Positions 16,444-25,665 of a stretch of 64,000 nt of DNA are shown in pieces. Below the pieces are notes generated by a model, which was not told where the DNA came from, did not search any database, and was given only the letters and a program-made list of their open reading frames with translations. Position 1 is the stretch's first letter. Each line of letters begins with the position of its first letter. The position numbers and the translations under genes were made by a program. The DNA comes from Treponema sp. (lineage in GTDB: Bacteria; Spirochaetota; Spirochaetia; Treponematales; Treponemataceae), in contig JAILPY010000107.1 of the NCBI GenBank assembly GCA_024699235.1, positions 1 through 64,000 of the forward strand, written 5' to 3'.

Positions 16444-18860
16444 GTAAATACTGCATTTTTTACATATAGTTTTGCAGTTGTTCCATCCCATTCGAACTGT
16501 CCTGTATAAGAATTAATGTCTTTCATAAACGTATTGTTGCGTTTTTGTCTTAGGGTAGAATCAGGAAGTGTTATAAGGCAGAATGATACGTCAAATATGT
16601 ATGGCTTTTTTGTATCAAGAATTGTACCTGCAAAATCTTTTAAGCGCACTAGAAGAACTGTTCCGTCAGTTTTTTTTAGGATAAACCAAGGAAACATCGA
16701 CCCAAGGTCAAACATGTCTAATGTTGCGGTATCATCATCTTGCTTGAGGTTCTCTGGAAGATTTAAATCTTCATAAAATCCTGTATAGGAATTGTGAAAA
16801 TGAGGCGGCAGCATTTTAGTTTCTTCCTTATCTGAAGACTGCAATTCTTTTAACAGTTTTGTGTAATATCTCATTCTCAATTCTGTTAGTTCTAAAATAG
16901 ATGGAAATGTCCAGTCTGTATAAGATGCAATATCTTTATATACAGCAGCACTTGTAGTCATTATGTCATTTCCAAAAGATGTCATCTGTTTTATTTTAGG
17001 GAAGTTTAATTTATTCAAAAAAGTAATTCTTGTTATGAGGTCCGCTAGATGGAATCCCCATCTAGAAAGGTTTGTTGTATTAAATGACTTTAGGTTTTCA
17101 TCTATGATATTTCGCAATTGTTTTGAATATTGCCTGTTTGCTTCTATTTTTGCGATTATTTCTTCACTGTCGTTGACATTGTATTCATGATTTTCCTTGA
17201 GCAGCAGGCTGTTAGAGAGAGGATCCGTAAGACCGAACTGTGCAAGCGCTGATTTTCTTTTGTGTAGGAAAGGATTTTCACAGTCTAGACCATTCTTTGT
17301 CATAAAGAAAGAATATGTATTTTCAGCACCTCCTCCAATCAGTAATCTTGTCTTAGAGCCTTCTGTTTCAATCTGATAATAACTCTCTGTTGCTTCTGCA
17401 GAAAATGCAAACAGCTTGTGGTGTTTGTTTTTGAAAATATCTGACAGAATTTCACTAAATTCTTTTGAGTATGACTTTAGCCTGTTTTCATCTAGTTCTG
17501 CTGTTATAAAGTAGTGGCGAGGAGTTCCATCCCGACCAGGATTGTATCTTTTTACATACGTCCATTTTTCAATAGGATATACCTTGCATTCAAATGTTTC
17601 GCTTCCGTTTGTGATTTCAAAGAAACATCTGTCTTCGCTGTCTAGGCCGACATTTCTTATCTTGCAGCTTAGGTTTTCGATAATGCTGTTGTTTTTAAAT
17701 ACGAGTCCCTTATAATCTTCTACATAGCTTTCGCCAAATTCTGGACGGGTAGGGTCAAGAAACATTTCTTCCTTCAAAACTAAAGGAACTTTTTCGAAAG
17801 CCCATTCTGTGTCAAGAAGCATTTTATGGTAATATCCTATATTACCGTCTTTATCTGTTCCTGCTACTCTAAGTTCTCGTGCAAAATTACCCCTTCCTGT
17901 TTGAGCAATGCTAAGCATCTTTGTAAGCCGAGCTTTTCCTTTTAGCCTGATTTTTGGCTGTTTTGCCCAGTCTTCCGAAGGCAATGCCCATGGCGTATAA
18001 TTTGAAATATAATCACTGCCTGTTGAGGATTTAGATAATTTTTCATAAGTGTATTGAAAAAACATTGGATCGCAACCCATTGTGTCAAAGTCAATGAGTC
18101 TTGTGTACATTGTTCCGTTACTGCCTATTAAAAAAACTGTATCTCCGGAAACATTTATGTTTTCTGCTATGAATGTCCCGTTTTCAGGATTCTGAATGGT
18201 TCGGCTGAAATCTACAGGAAGTCCGCTGTCTGTAAACCTTATGTGCTGACCGTCTTCTGTTAGGAAGTAATAGGTTTCAATTCCCATTGTTCCCCAATGG
18301 TGCTGTACTCCATATATGTCTTCATACCACAGGATATCCTTGCGGCGTGTTCCCTGACACCATCCTCTCATGGTCAGGACCAGTTCGTTAAGCTGCAGGT
18401 ACTTTGTTTTTGGAAAACCTATGAGTCTTTGCCAAAAGAAGGTTTTTACAGGAGCGCTGCTGTCAATAAAACAGTAGTAAAATATTCCCTGTTCATCAAC
18501 AGCATATATATTGTCGGCATCACATGAAATTTCACAGACTTCTTTTGGAGTAGGAAACCACGCAATGTCTTTTAGTGTTTTTGTAAAAGGAATTCCCGTT
18601 TTTAAAAAGAGACTCCATTCTTTTTCGCCAGGCCTCTTTGCATAGATTTTCCCGTCATGCAAGACAAATTCAAAATATTTGCAGTAAGACTGTGTTCTTG
18701 TTCGAATGTAAACTTTATCTGGGAATTTTCCGTTGACATCTTGCGAGTCTGTAATATCATAAAGAAGACGTTCCTGTTCTTCTGAATCTTTAGAAACTGC
18801 ACTTGTAGAAAGTGTAATAAGGGCAAGGCAGGACATCAATACGCATAAATACTTATTCAT
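16416..18860 (-). CDS. Uncharacterised exported 814-residue protein
   Basis: I do not recognise this protein. It begins with a signal peptide (MNKYLCVLMSCLALITLSTSAVS) that has a cysteine at position 11 but no convincing lipobox, so it is probably periplasmic or outer-membrane associated. Residues about 70-400 contain recurring short strands around aromatic and glycine residues (NIYAVDEQGIFYYCF, VFLIGSNGTMYTRLI, VAGTDKDGNIGYYHKM), a pattern like beta-propeller blades. The middle (about 420-560) is beta-rich with ETFECKVYPIEKW and a tryptophan, and the region 560-720 is helical. The last 100 residues are again beta (YIFDVSFCLITLPD, TGQFEWDGTTAKLYV). It stands alone, convergent with argR. Confidence 0.75.
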   Translation of the reverse strand: MNKYLCVLMSCLALITLSTSAVSKDSEEQERLLYDITDSQDVNGKFPDKVYIRTRTQSYCKYFEFVLHDGKIYAKRPGEKEWSLFLKTGIPFTKTLKDIAWFPTPKEVCEISCDADNIYAVDEQGIFYYCFIDSSAPVKTFFWQRLIGFPKTKYLQLNELVLTMRGWCQGTRRKDILWYEDIYGVQHHWGTMGIETYYFLTEDGQHIRFTDSGLPVDFSRTIQNPENGTFIAENINVSGDTVFLIGSNGTMYTRLIDFDTMGCDPMFFQYTYEKLSKSSTGSDYISNYTPWALPSEDWAKQPKIRLKGKARLTKMLSIAQTGRGNFARELRVAGTDKDGNIGYYHKMLLDTEWAFEKVPLVLKEEMFLDPTRPEFGESYVEDYKGLVFKNNSIIENLSCKIRNVGLDSEDRCFFEITNGSETFECKVYPIEKWTYVKRYNPGRDGTPRHYFITAELDENRLKSYSKEFSEILSDIFKNKHHKLFAFSAEATESYYQIETEGSKTRLLIGGGAENTYSFFMTKNGLDCENPFLHKRKSALAQFGLTDPLSNSLLLKENHEYNVNDSEEIIAKIEANRQYSKQLRNIIDENLKSFNTTNLSRWGFHLADLITRITFLNKLNFPKIKQMTSFGNDIMTTSAAVYKDIASYTDWTFPSILELTELRMRYYTKLLKELQSSDKEETKMLPPHFHNSYTGFYEDLNLPENLKQDDDTATLDMFDLGSMFPWFILKKTDGTVLLVRLKDFAGTILDTKKPYIFDVSFCLITLPDSTLRQKRNNTFMKDINSYTGQFEWDGTTAKLYVKNAVFTKRLLFKGQ

Positions 18861-19032
18861 TATGCAGCCATTATATACAGTAAAGAAATTTACTTCAATA
18901 AAGTAAAGTCCAACAGGTCTTTGTGCATGCTTCTGGTATAAAATGAATAAGACTGAAATTAGCTTCAGATTTTATTAATCTAGGATAGGAGACTTATGTT
19001 ATTTCCAAAGAAAACTGCAAGTCTTTTTGATT

Positions 19033-21600
19033 TTACCTAAGGCTTACGTATGTTTTGCCGGTTCCTCCGTCTTCAGGCTGTGCGAAATGAAATTCTTTTA
19101 TTCCAGGGTAGTGTGAAAGGTAGTCATGTACAGCTTGCTGCAGTATTCCAGAACCTTTTCCGTGAATGACTGAAAATTCCTTAAAATTATGGATTGCGCA
19201 TAAATCTACCTGATGTTCCAGTGCTTTCATTGCTTCTTCATAGCGCATTCCAAGCAGTCTTAGTTCGAATTTAGGGGATTCATCTTCTAATATAATGGAA
19301 GTATTATTTATGGATTCAATATTGATTTCTGCTGTTGGCATACGTTCTGGCGCAACAGGAACAAGCTGGTTCTGAGGAATGCTCATTTTTAATGAACCGA
19401 ACTGTACTGTCCAACTTCCGTTTCTGTTCTTTGAAACTAATGTTCCGCGCCTGCGTGCAGCGCCAGCAAGCACTTCTATTCCCGGTTCAAAAAGAAGTTC
19501 TACAGGAACTGTCTTTTTTATTTTCTGAACGGGTGTTTCGGCATATTCTGGAACTGATGCAGTAGTAAGGGCTTCTGCATTTGAAAGCCTCCTTTTTGTC
19601 TTTTTGTTTGAAAAAGATTTGCTTTCTTTGTATTTTGCAAGTCTCATTCCGTTTTCTGCATACAAAGCTTCTTCCTTACGGGCATCTTCTTTTTCTTCTT
19701 CAAGAATTTTCTGATGTTCTTCTATAATGGCAGTCTGCTGTTGGACTTGTTCTTCAAGCATTGAAATAAATTGTTTTACGCCTAGCGTTTTTTCACGCGT
19801 TATTTCACCTTCGCGAAGTTCTCTGACAAGGTTTTCAAGTTTTTTTCGTGTTTTTCTTAAAAATTCTGTACTGGAGGCGTGTTCCGCTTTTTGAAGTTCA
19901 ATTTCTCTTTCTTTTGCCTTTATTTCCCGTTCATGAAGTTTTAGGGCCTTTTGCTGAAGTTCTGCATTCTGAATTCTTTCTTGACGCTGCAGTTCGTCAA
20001 GTTCTTCATGCTTTGCTGTAAGTCCTTTTATGAGTGTAGAAACATCGGCCTGTTCACTTGAAATGTACTCTCTGGCCTTTTGTACGATGTCTTCAGGAAG
20101 TCCCGAACGTGCAGCAATGTCTAGAGCATGGCTTTCTCCTGGTATGCCCATAAGAAGTCTGTATGTTGGCTGCAAGGTAGTGTTGTCAAATTCAACGGAA
20201 GCATTTATGCATTTTGGATGCGTATAGCCATAATTTTTAAGTATTCCATGATGAGTAGTTACAATGACAAATGAATCTCGTTCTATTAACGAATCCAATG
20301 TTGCCATTGCAATGGCTCCTCCTTCCTGAGGGTCTGTACCGCTCCCCAGTTCATCAAGCAGAATTAGGCTGTCTTTGTCAGCATATTGTATCATTTGTGC
20401 CATCTTTTTCATGTGACTTGAAAATGTACTGAGGGATTCATCAATGGACTGTTCATCGCCTATATCTGCAAATACAGAACTGAATATAGGCAGTCTTGTT
20501 CCTTCTTCTGCCGGTACAGGAAATCCTGCCTGATTTAATAAGGCAAAAAGAGCTATGGTCTTTAACGTTACTGTTTTACCGCCTGTATTAGGACCTGTAA
20601 TTATTAGTATGCGTTTCCCATCTAAAAAGCATATGTCTACAGGTACAGCCTTGCTTCCCAAAAGGGGATGGCGGGCGCCTCGAATTGCCGGAGGTTCAAG
20701 TGCGAGGTCGCAATTTTCTGCAAACACACCGTTTGTTTCTGCTTGCCATCGTGCAGCAGCATATGCACTGTCCAGCATGACAAGTGTTTTTAGAGATGCA
20801 AGGAATTCATCCTTATAAATGCCAATTTTTGCTGTAAGTTCCCGAAATATTTTTTTTAATTCTGCCTGCAGGCGGTATTCTTCCTGTATTAATTCATTGT
20901 TTGCCCTTACAACCTCATCAGGCTCAATGTACATTGTCTGACCTGAAGCGCTTACTTCATGTACGATTCCTTTTATTGCATTTCTTCTGTCTGCTCTTAC
21001 TGCCAGAAGTTCCCTGTCGGCTTTGAATGCTGGTACATTAGACTGCAATGCAGTGCTTAGGCTTGGGTCTGATGTGTATTTTCTAATTGCACTTTCTATT
21101 TCTTTGTGAAGCGATGAAATTCTGTTTCGGATGGTCCTTAATGCCGGCAAGTCCTTTACCTGTCCGTCTGTATTTATGACAGAAAAAATTTCCCTTTGAG
21201 CTTGGGAAATGTCTGGCAGGGCATGAGTTTCCTCTGCTAGGTTTGGAATGGTAATGTTTTCCTGGGCAGAAGCAATGCTTTCCTTTAGCTGTTCCTGAGA
21301 AAGGCAAAATAGTCCGATTGCAAAAATCTGATCCTGTTCGAGCTGTGCTCCTTCTTTGCCAATCATTTTGAAATATGGTTCTACAGGAGGCCATGCATGC
21401 AATGCTTGCTGGCTGTTAGATTCTATGTATGTATTCCATTCCCGTCCAAGTGATTTAAAATATTCTATCTTAGTCTTGTCTGTTATCGGTTCCCGTTCGA
21501 GGAGAAGACGTTTTCCTTCTTCACTAACTGCAAATTCTGCAACAGTTTCTCTTATTCTGTAAAAATCAAGTTCTTTTGCAACTGCATACGATGTGTTCAT
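19033..21600 (-). CDS. mutS2: MutS2 ATPase/nuclease
   Basis: An 855-residue MutS2 protein, which in other bacteria suppresses recombination or rescues collided ribosomes. The N-terminal clamp domains (1-300) are followed by the MutS ATPase with Walker A GPNTGGKT (336-343) and Walker B SLILLDELGSGTDPQEGGA near 407-425. Residues about 520-640 form a long Glu/Lys/Gln coiled coil typical of the family, then a KOW-like segment (VEVLAGAARRRGTLVSKNRNGSWTVQFG) and a C-terminal Smr domain (776-855) with HGKGSG (813-818). The LDLR motif usual at the start of Smr is replaced by LRLL (780-783). The start is the only sensible one, with AAGGAG eight bases upstream. Confidence 0.95.
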   Translation of the reverse strand: MNTSYAVAKELDFYRIRETVAEFAVSEEGKRLLLEREPITDKTKIEYFKSLGREWNTYIESNSQQALHAWPPVEPYFKMIGKEGAQLEQDQIFAIGLFCLSQEQLKESIASAQENITIPNLAEETHALPDISQAQREIFSVINTDGQVKDLPALRTIRNRISSLHKEIESAIRKYTSDPSLSTALQSNVPAFKADRELLAVRADRRNAIKGIVHEVSASGQTMYIEPDEVVRANNELIQEEYRLQAELKKIFRELTAKIGIYKDEFLASLKTLVMLDSAYAAARWQAETNGVFAENCDLALEPPAIRGARHPLLGSKAVPVDICFLDGKRILIITGPNTGGKTVTLKTIALFALLNQAGFPVPAEEGTRLPIFSSVFADIGDEQSIDESLSTFSSHMKKMAQMIQYADKDSLILLDELGSGTDPQEGGAIAMATLDSLIERDSFVIVTTHHGILKNYGYTHPKCINASVEFDNTTLQPTYRLLMGIPGESHALDIAARSGLPEDIVQKAREYISSEQADVSTLIKGLTAKHEELDELQRQERIQNAELQQKALKLHEREIKAKEREIELQKAEHASSTEFLRKTRKKLENLVRELREGEITREKTLGVKQFISMLEEQVQQQTAIIEEHQKILEEEKEDARKEEALYAENGMRLAKYKESKSFSNKKTKRRLSNAEALTTASVPEYAETPVQKIKKTVPVELLFEPGIEVLAGAARRRGTLVSKNRNGSWTVQFGSLKMSIPQNQLVPVAPERMPTAEINIESINNTSIILEDESPKFELRLLGMRYEEAMKALEHQVDLCAIHNFKEFSVIHGKGSGILQQAVHDYLSHYPGIKEFHFAQPEDGGTGKTYVSLR

Positions 21601-21682
21601 AAATTCTCCTTGTGTATTATAGCGGAGATTTATTATTTTATGCTAGCAAAATATGAGAAATGGATTTATACTGTAATCCAGT

Positions 21683-22795
21683 ATGATAATCAGAAAAAAT
21701 ACATGGTTTGTTATTTTTAGCAAAGAGTTTCTCAAGCAAGAAAAGAAGCTCTTTGATTTAAATAAGAATGAAATTCGCCAGTCAAATATCGATACTTTCA
21801 GTTTTATTTCGTTTATCATGCTAGTGGTTGGATTGCTGCTTTTTACAGGTTCGCTTTTATTTTCCTATAAAATGGGGTATACAGTTTTTACTGCTGTTTT
21901 TTATTCTCTGGCGCTTGTCCTTGCAGTTTTGTTTAAATTTGCTAGAGGTAATGCTTATACGGTTTTACCTCTTGTTTATATAGAAACTGCAATCATAAAC
22001 TGTGCTACCATTTTTGCAAGCATTTTTTCTCATTCAGGAATGCATCTGGCGGTTTCTTTTACCTGTATGCAGATCATTCTTCCTATACTTCTTTTTGATA
22101 AGTCTTGGCGTTTAAATGCTTATTTTATATTAATATATGTAATTCATACTGTTTTGACATTTATTCTAAAACCTAAAGATGTTGCTCTTCTGGATTTTCT
22201 TGGAACAACAGTCTTTTCTCTTACAGGTTTGCTTTTAGGAACGTATTTTCGTTACACAAGATTATTGCTTATTGATAAAGAGCGTATCCTTACATTTCAA
22301 CGAGATACAGATGTTCTGTCTGGACTTTATAACCGCAGGTCCCTTTTTGTTGACATAGAGAAGCTGATGAAGTTTCCTGTTCTTAATGTCATCATGTTTG
22401 ATATTGACTATTTTAAGATTTTCAATGATACGTATGGACATTTGGCGGGAGATGATTGTCTTCGTGCTGTATGTGAATGTTTTAAAGAAATAGAAAAAAG
22501 TTATCATATAAAGTTTTATCGTTTTGGCGGTGAAGAATTTACAGCCCTTTCTTCTGAATATTCTTTGGCTGAATTGGCTGGAATTGCTGAAAAGACTAGA
22601 TTGCGTGTAGAAAGTATGAATAAGTTTTTCATTCATGGAATAAATGGTCATGTTACAATCAGTGCCGGGTATTCAGTTATAAATACAGAACCTGGTATGA
22701 CTGCTGAGGTGTGCATAAAGCAGGCTGATGATGCTCTTTATTCTGCTAAGGAAAATGGACGTAATAGAACCGAGGCATATTCAATAAAACCGTAA
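21683..22795 (+). CDS. Membrane diguanylate cyclase (GGDEF)
   Basis: A 370-residue inner-membrane enzyme that makes cyclic di-GMP from two GTP. Residues about 40-190 contain six hydrophobic segments forming an uncharacterised sensor region, followed by a short signalling helix (residues 191-208) and a GGDEF domain with DVLSGLYNRRSL, FDIDYFKIFNDTYGH and the active-site RFGGEEF (280-286). The inhibitory I-site RxxD, five residues ahead of GGEEF, is absent (SYHI occupies this region), so product inhibition is probably lacking. It is a single-gene unit. No ribosome-binding site precedes the ATG; TATACT at 21667-21672 lies ten bases before it, suggesting a very short or absent leader. Confidence 0.93.
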   Translation: MIIRKNTWFVIFSKEFLKQEKKLFDLNKNEIRQSNIDTFSFISFIMLVVGLLLFTGSLLFSYKMGYTVFTAVFYSLALVLAVLFKFARGNAYTVLPLVYIETAIINCATIFASIFSHSGMHLAVSFTCMQIILPILLFDKSWRLNAYFILIYVIHTVLTFILKPKDVALLDFLGTTVFSLTGLLLGTYFRYTRLLLIDKERILTFQRDTDVLSGLYNRRSLFVDIEKLMKFPVLNVIMFDIDYFKIFNDTYGHLAGDDCLRAVCECFKEIEKSYHIKFYRFGGEEFTALSSEYSLAELAGIAEKTRLRVESMNKFFIHGINGHVTISAGYSVINTEPGMTAEVCIKQADDALYSAKENGRNRTEAYSIKP

Positions 22796-22825
22796 AATAT
22801 TCTATGAATATGATATAAAAATACA

Positions 22826-22854
22826 TTGACATTTTCTCTGCTTTACCGTATAAA
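22826..22854 (+). promoter_or_regulatory. Promoter of the zinc operon, abutting the zur start
   Basis: TTGACA (22826-22831) and TATAAA (22849-22854) are spaced by exactly 17 bases and the ATG of zur follows immediately at 22855. A start seven bases downstream would fall inside codon 3, so either translation starts at the TTG codon 7 or another promoter is used. Confidence 0.7.
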
Positions 22855-23283
22855 ATGAAAACGGTTCTCAAATTGGAATATAAAACTAAACAGCAGAATT
22901 TACTTTTAGAATTCCTTAAAAATTCTGATCAGAAACATTTTACGGCTCTTGAATTGGCTGAACACTTTAAAAGTGTAGGTATAGGAAAGGCAACTGTATA
23001 CAGGCAGTTGGAAAAGCTTGTAGATGCGGGACTTGTAAATAAATTCTTTACTGGTGAAAATTCTGCAGCATGCTTTGAGTTTATGGGAAATTCACATAAT
23101 GAAAACGGTTGTTTTCACTGTCGCTGTGAAGTATGCGGAAAATTAATACATCTTCATTGTGATGAAATTTCTTTTGTAAAAGAGCATATTGAAAAGAGTC
23201 ATGGTTTTGAGATAAATCCTTTTAGGACAGTTTTCTATGGGATATGTTCGGACTGTAGGAAAAAGAAGCTTGAAGAAAAATAA
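22855..23283 (+). CDS. zur: Fur-family repressor, probably Zur
   Basis: A 142-residue Fur-family metalloregulator. The N-terminal winged helix includes HFTALELAEHFKSVGIGKATVYRQLEKLVDAGLV (residues 37-70) with the standard KATVYRQL recognition helix. The structural zinc site is made of CEVCG and CSDCR (two CxxC pairs) and the sensory region has FHCRCEVCGKLIHLHCDE. Its position directly ahead of the znuA-lipoprotein-znuC-znuB genes, 18 bases from znuA, identifies it as the zinc sensor that represses its own operon. No ribosome site precedes the ATG. The family usually starts just before YKTKQ, so the TTG at 22873 is a reasonable alternative start. Confidence 0.9.
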   Translation: MKTVLKLEYKTKQQNLLLEFLKNSDQKHFTALELAEHFKSVGIGKATVYRQLEKLVDAGLVNKFFTGENSAACFEFMGNSHNENGCFHCRCEVCGKLIHLHCDEISFVKEHIEKSHGFEINPFRTVFYGICSDCRKKKLEEK

Positions 23284-23301
23284 TTATTGTGAGGTTTTGT
23301 T

Positions 23302-24252
23302 ATGAAATTAAAGATTGTATGTTCAGTTTTTACGGCAGTTCTTTTTTCTGTTCCTTTATTTGCAAAGTCGCCATCTAAACTGTCTATAGTTGCAACTATG
23401 TTTCCTCAATATGATTTTGCACGTGCCGTTGCTGGAGATAAGGCCGAGATTACAATGCTGTTAAAGCCTGGTGCAGAAAGTCATACTTACGAACCTACGC
23501 CAAAAGACATGAAAAAAATTCAAAATGCAGACTTATTTATTTATACAGGTGGAGAAAATGATGTATGGGCAGATACAATGCTGGAAAGCCTTGGATCAAA
23601 AGTTCCTGATACGATTAAACTGATAAATATTGTAGATACTGTAGAAGAAGAAGTTGTAGAGGGGATGACATCTGAAGAAGTTCATAATCATGTTCATGTC
23701 CATATTCATGATCATGAAGATGGTGAAATTGATGAACATGTTTGGACTAGTCCTCTAAATGCTATAAAAATTACACAGTCTGTCTGTGATGAGTTGTGCC
23801 GCATTGATTCTGTAAATGAATCTGTTTATAAAAGGAATGCATCTTTTTATATCAGCCAGATAAAAAATGTTCATTTACAGTTTTCTTCCATTATAAAAAA
23901 TTCAAAACGAAAGATTGTTGTATTTGGAGATCGCTTTCCTTTGAGATATTTTGCAGATGCATATGGACTTTCTTATTATGCAGCATTTCCTGGTTGCGCT
24001 ACCGATGTTGAAGCTAGTGCTTCTACTATAAAATTCCTTATCAATAAAGTTAAGTCAGATAAAATACCTGTGGTTTTTACCATTGAATTTTCTAATGGTA
24101 AAATTGCTGATACTATCTGTGAATCAACGGGCGCTAAAAAACTTGAATTTCACAGCTGCCATAATATTAGTGTGAATGATTTAAAGAAAGGTGAAACCTA
24201 TGTATCCATAATGCATAGGAATCTCTCAGCCTTAAAGGCAGCATTGAACTGA
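23302..24252 (+). CDS. znuA: Zinc ABC transporter binding protein ZnuA
   Basis: A 316-residue periplasmic metal-binding protein of the cluster A-I type. Residues 1-21 are a signal peptide (cut after LFA). Metal ligands in view are His in AESHTYEP and His in DEHVW; the histidine-rich loop HNHVHVHIHDHEDGEIDEH around residues 130-148 is the feature that distinguishes zinc from manganese proteins. The third and fourth ligand regions have the variant FGDRFPLRYFADAYG and FHSCHN, as I remember from clostridial homologues. It sits between zur and the lipoprotein gene and should deliver Zn2+ to ZnuB. Confidence 0.94.
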   Translation: MKLKIVCSVFTAVLFSVPLFAKSPSKLSIVATMFPQYDFARAVAGDKAEITMLLKPGAESHTYEPTPKDMKKIQNADLFIYTGGENDVWADTMLESLGSKVPDTIKLINIVDTVEEEVVEGMTSEEVHNHVHVHIHDHEDGEIDEHVWTSPLNAIKITQSVCDELCRIDSVNESVYKRNASFYISQIKNVHLQFSSIIKNSKRKIVVFGDRFPLRYFADAYGLSYYAAFPGCATDVEASASTIKFLINKVKSDKIPVVFTIEFSNGKIADTICESTGAKKLEFHSCHNISVNDLKKGETYVSIMHRNLSALKAALN

Positions 24253-24265
24253 TTTGGAGTTAATT

Positions 24266-24949
24266 ATGAAGAATTGTCTTATTCCGAAACTTATTTTTAT
24301 TATAGTTTCATCTGCTTTTTTTTACTCATGCTCATCAAAGCAGAAAGGATATTCTGTTTCTGCTCCGGTAACGCAAAGCTCTTCTTCTCAGAAAAATTCA
24401 AATTCATCTGTTCCTTCTCAGACTTCAGTTTCTCAAGATAATCCGCAAGATATAAATAATAGTGAAGATATTCTTACTCAAGATGAGGAATTTCTTGCAA
24501 TGGTTGAGAAGATGGAGTCTGGAGAAATTTCTCAGGAACCTCCTCGTAATCAAGAATATGTTGCTCCTCCTGAGGTGGAAATTCCGGAAGGCGATATTCT
24601 TGAAATAAAAGAAAGGTTGTTTTTGACTCAAATAAATGACATTTATTTTAATTATGACCGTTATAAAGATAAGACTATTGTCGTAGAAGGTATGTTTACA
24701 TATCTTGTATCATATCTTGATAATTCTCAGTTTCCCGCTGTATATAGGCGAGGACCTGGCTGTTGTGGAAATGATGGCTGGGGAGGATTTATGCTAGATT
24801 ATGAAGGTCCTTTCCCTGAACCGGAAGCATGGATAAAGGTTGTCGGTAAGCCTATAATGAAAGAATATAAGGGGTATCAGGATTTATATCTAAAAGTTTT
24901 GTCCTTTGAAGTCAAAACTGAACGCGGTTTGGAATTCGTTGTAAATTAG
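24266..24949 (+). CDS. Lipoprotein of the zinc operon with a GCCGNDGW motif
   Basis: A 227-residue lipoprotein: signal helix IPKLIFIIVSSAFFYSC with the lipobox FYSC and Cys22. A serine/asparagine-rich linker runs to about residue 75, an acidic stretch follows, and the C-terminal 120 residues form a beta-rich domain with YKDKTIVVEGMF, RRGPGCCGNDGWGGF and PEAWIKVVGKP. This domain resembles the C-terminal OB-like part of DUF1980/YcgQ proteins, which in Gram-positives sit with a zinc-linked permease partner. The Cys-Cys-Gly-Asn-Asp motif is a plausible metal site. The ATG at 24266 is chosen for the GGAG six bases upstream and the proper signal peptide. It lies between znuA and znuC, so a role in zinc acquisition is likely but inferred. 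Confidence 0.8.
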   Translation: MKNCLIPKLIFIIVSSAFFYSCSSKQKGYSVSAPVTQSSSSQKNSNSSVPSQTSVSQDNPQDINNSEDILTQDEEFLAMVEKMESGEISQEPPRNQEYVAPPEVEIPEGDILEIKERLFLTQINDIYFNYDRYKDKTIVVEGMFTYLVSYLDNSQFPAVYRRGPGCCGNDGWGGFMLDYEGPFPEPEAWIKVVGKPIMKEYKGYQDLYLKVLSFEVKTERGLEFVVN

Positions 24950-24960
24950 GGAAAGGTAAA

Positions 24961-25665
24961 ATGAATTTGCTTTCTTGTAAACATTTATGTGTTTCTTATG
25001 AAGGAAAACCTGCCTTGCTGGATATTTCTTTTTCAATTGAAGAAGGAGACTATATTTGCGTGCTGGGTGAAAATGGAGCTGGTAAAAGTACTTTGATAAA
25101 AACCTTGCTCGGATTAAAAAAGGCAGAATCTGGAAATATAGAATTTTTAAATGGATTCCGACAAAAGTATGTCGGTTATCTTCCTCAGCAGCAGACTGTC
25201 AAAAAAGATTTTCCTGCAAGCGTTTGGGAAGTTGTAATTTCTGGCAATGAAAATTCACTCGGATTCAGGCCGTTTTTTAATGTTTCTCACAAAAGGCTTA
25301 CAGAAGAAAATCTGAAAAAACTTGGTATTTATACCTTAAAGGATAAGTGCTTTAGAGAATTGTCAGGCGGACAGCAGCAGAGGGTATTGCTGTGCAGGGC
25401 TTTATGTGCTACAAAGAAACTCCTTATCCTTGACGAACCTGCTAGCGGTCTTGATCCTGTTGCGACTGCAGAATTGTATTCCATTATAAAAAATCTAAAT
25501 GATGAAGATAAGATTTCAGTCATCATGATAAGTCATGATACTGAATGTGCAAAGAAATATGCTAAGAAAATACTTCATCTTGCAAAAAAACAGATTTTTT
25601 TCGGGACAAAAGAAGATTATATAAAGACCGAAATAGGGAAAAAATTCCTGGAGGAAATACAGTGA
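24961..25665 (+). CDS. znuC: Zinc ABC transporter ATPase ZnuC
   Basis: A 234-residue cytoplasmic ABC ATPase: Walker A GENGAGKS (36-43), Q-loop in LPQQQTV, signature LSGGQQQR and Walker B LLILDEPASGLD, then the switch His in MISHD. Length and sequence fit ZnuC/AdcC. GGAAAGG precedes the ATG. Its stop overlaps the GTG start of znuB by four bases (GTGA), which couples their translation. Confidence 0.94.
   Translation: MNLLSCKHLCVSYEGKPALLDISFSIEEGDYICVLGENGAGKSTLIKTLLGLKKAESGNIEFLNGFRQKYVGYLPQQQTVKKDFPASVWEVVISGNENSLGFRPFFNVSHKRLTEENLKKLGIYTLKDKCFRELSGGQQQRVLLCRALCATKKLLILDEPASGLDPVATAELYSIIKNLNDEDKISVIMISHDTECAKKYAKKILHLAKKQIFFGTKEDYIKTEIGKKFLEEIQ

Noticed and set aside
18996-19040. 14-codon ORF MLFPKKTASLFDFT with AGGATAGGAG upstream
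   Set aside because: Very short, overlaps the 3 prime end of mutS2 and precedes no plus-strand gene; the associated hairpin is weak, so translation cannot be supported.
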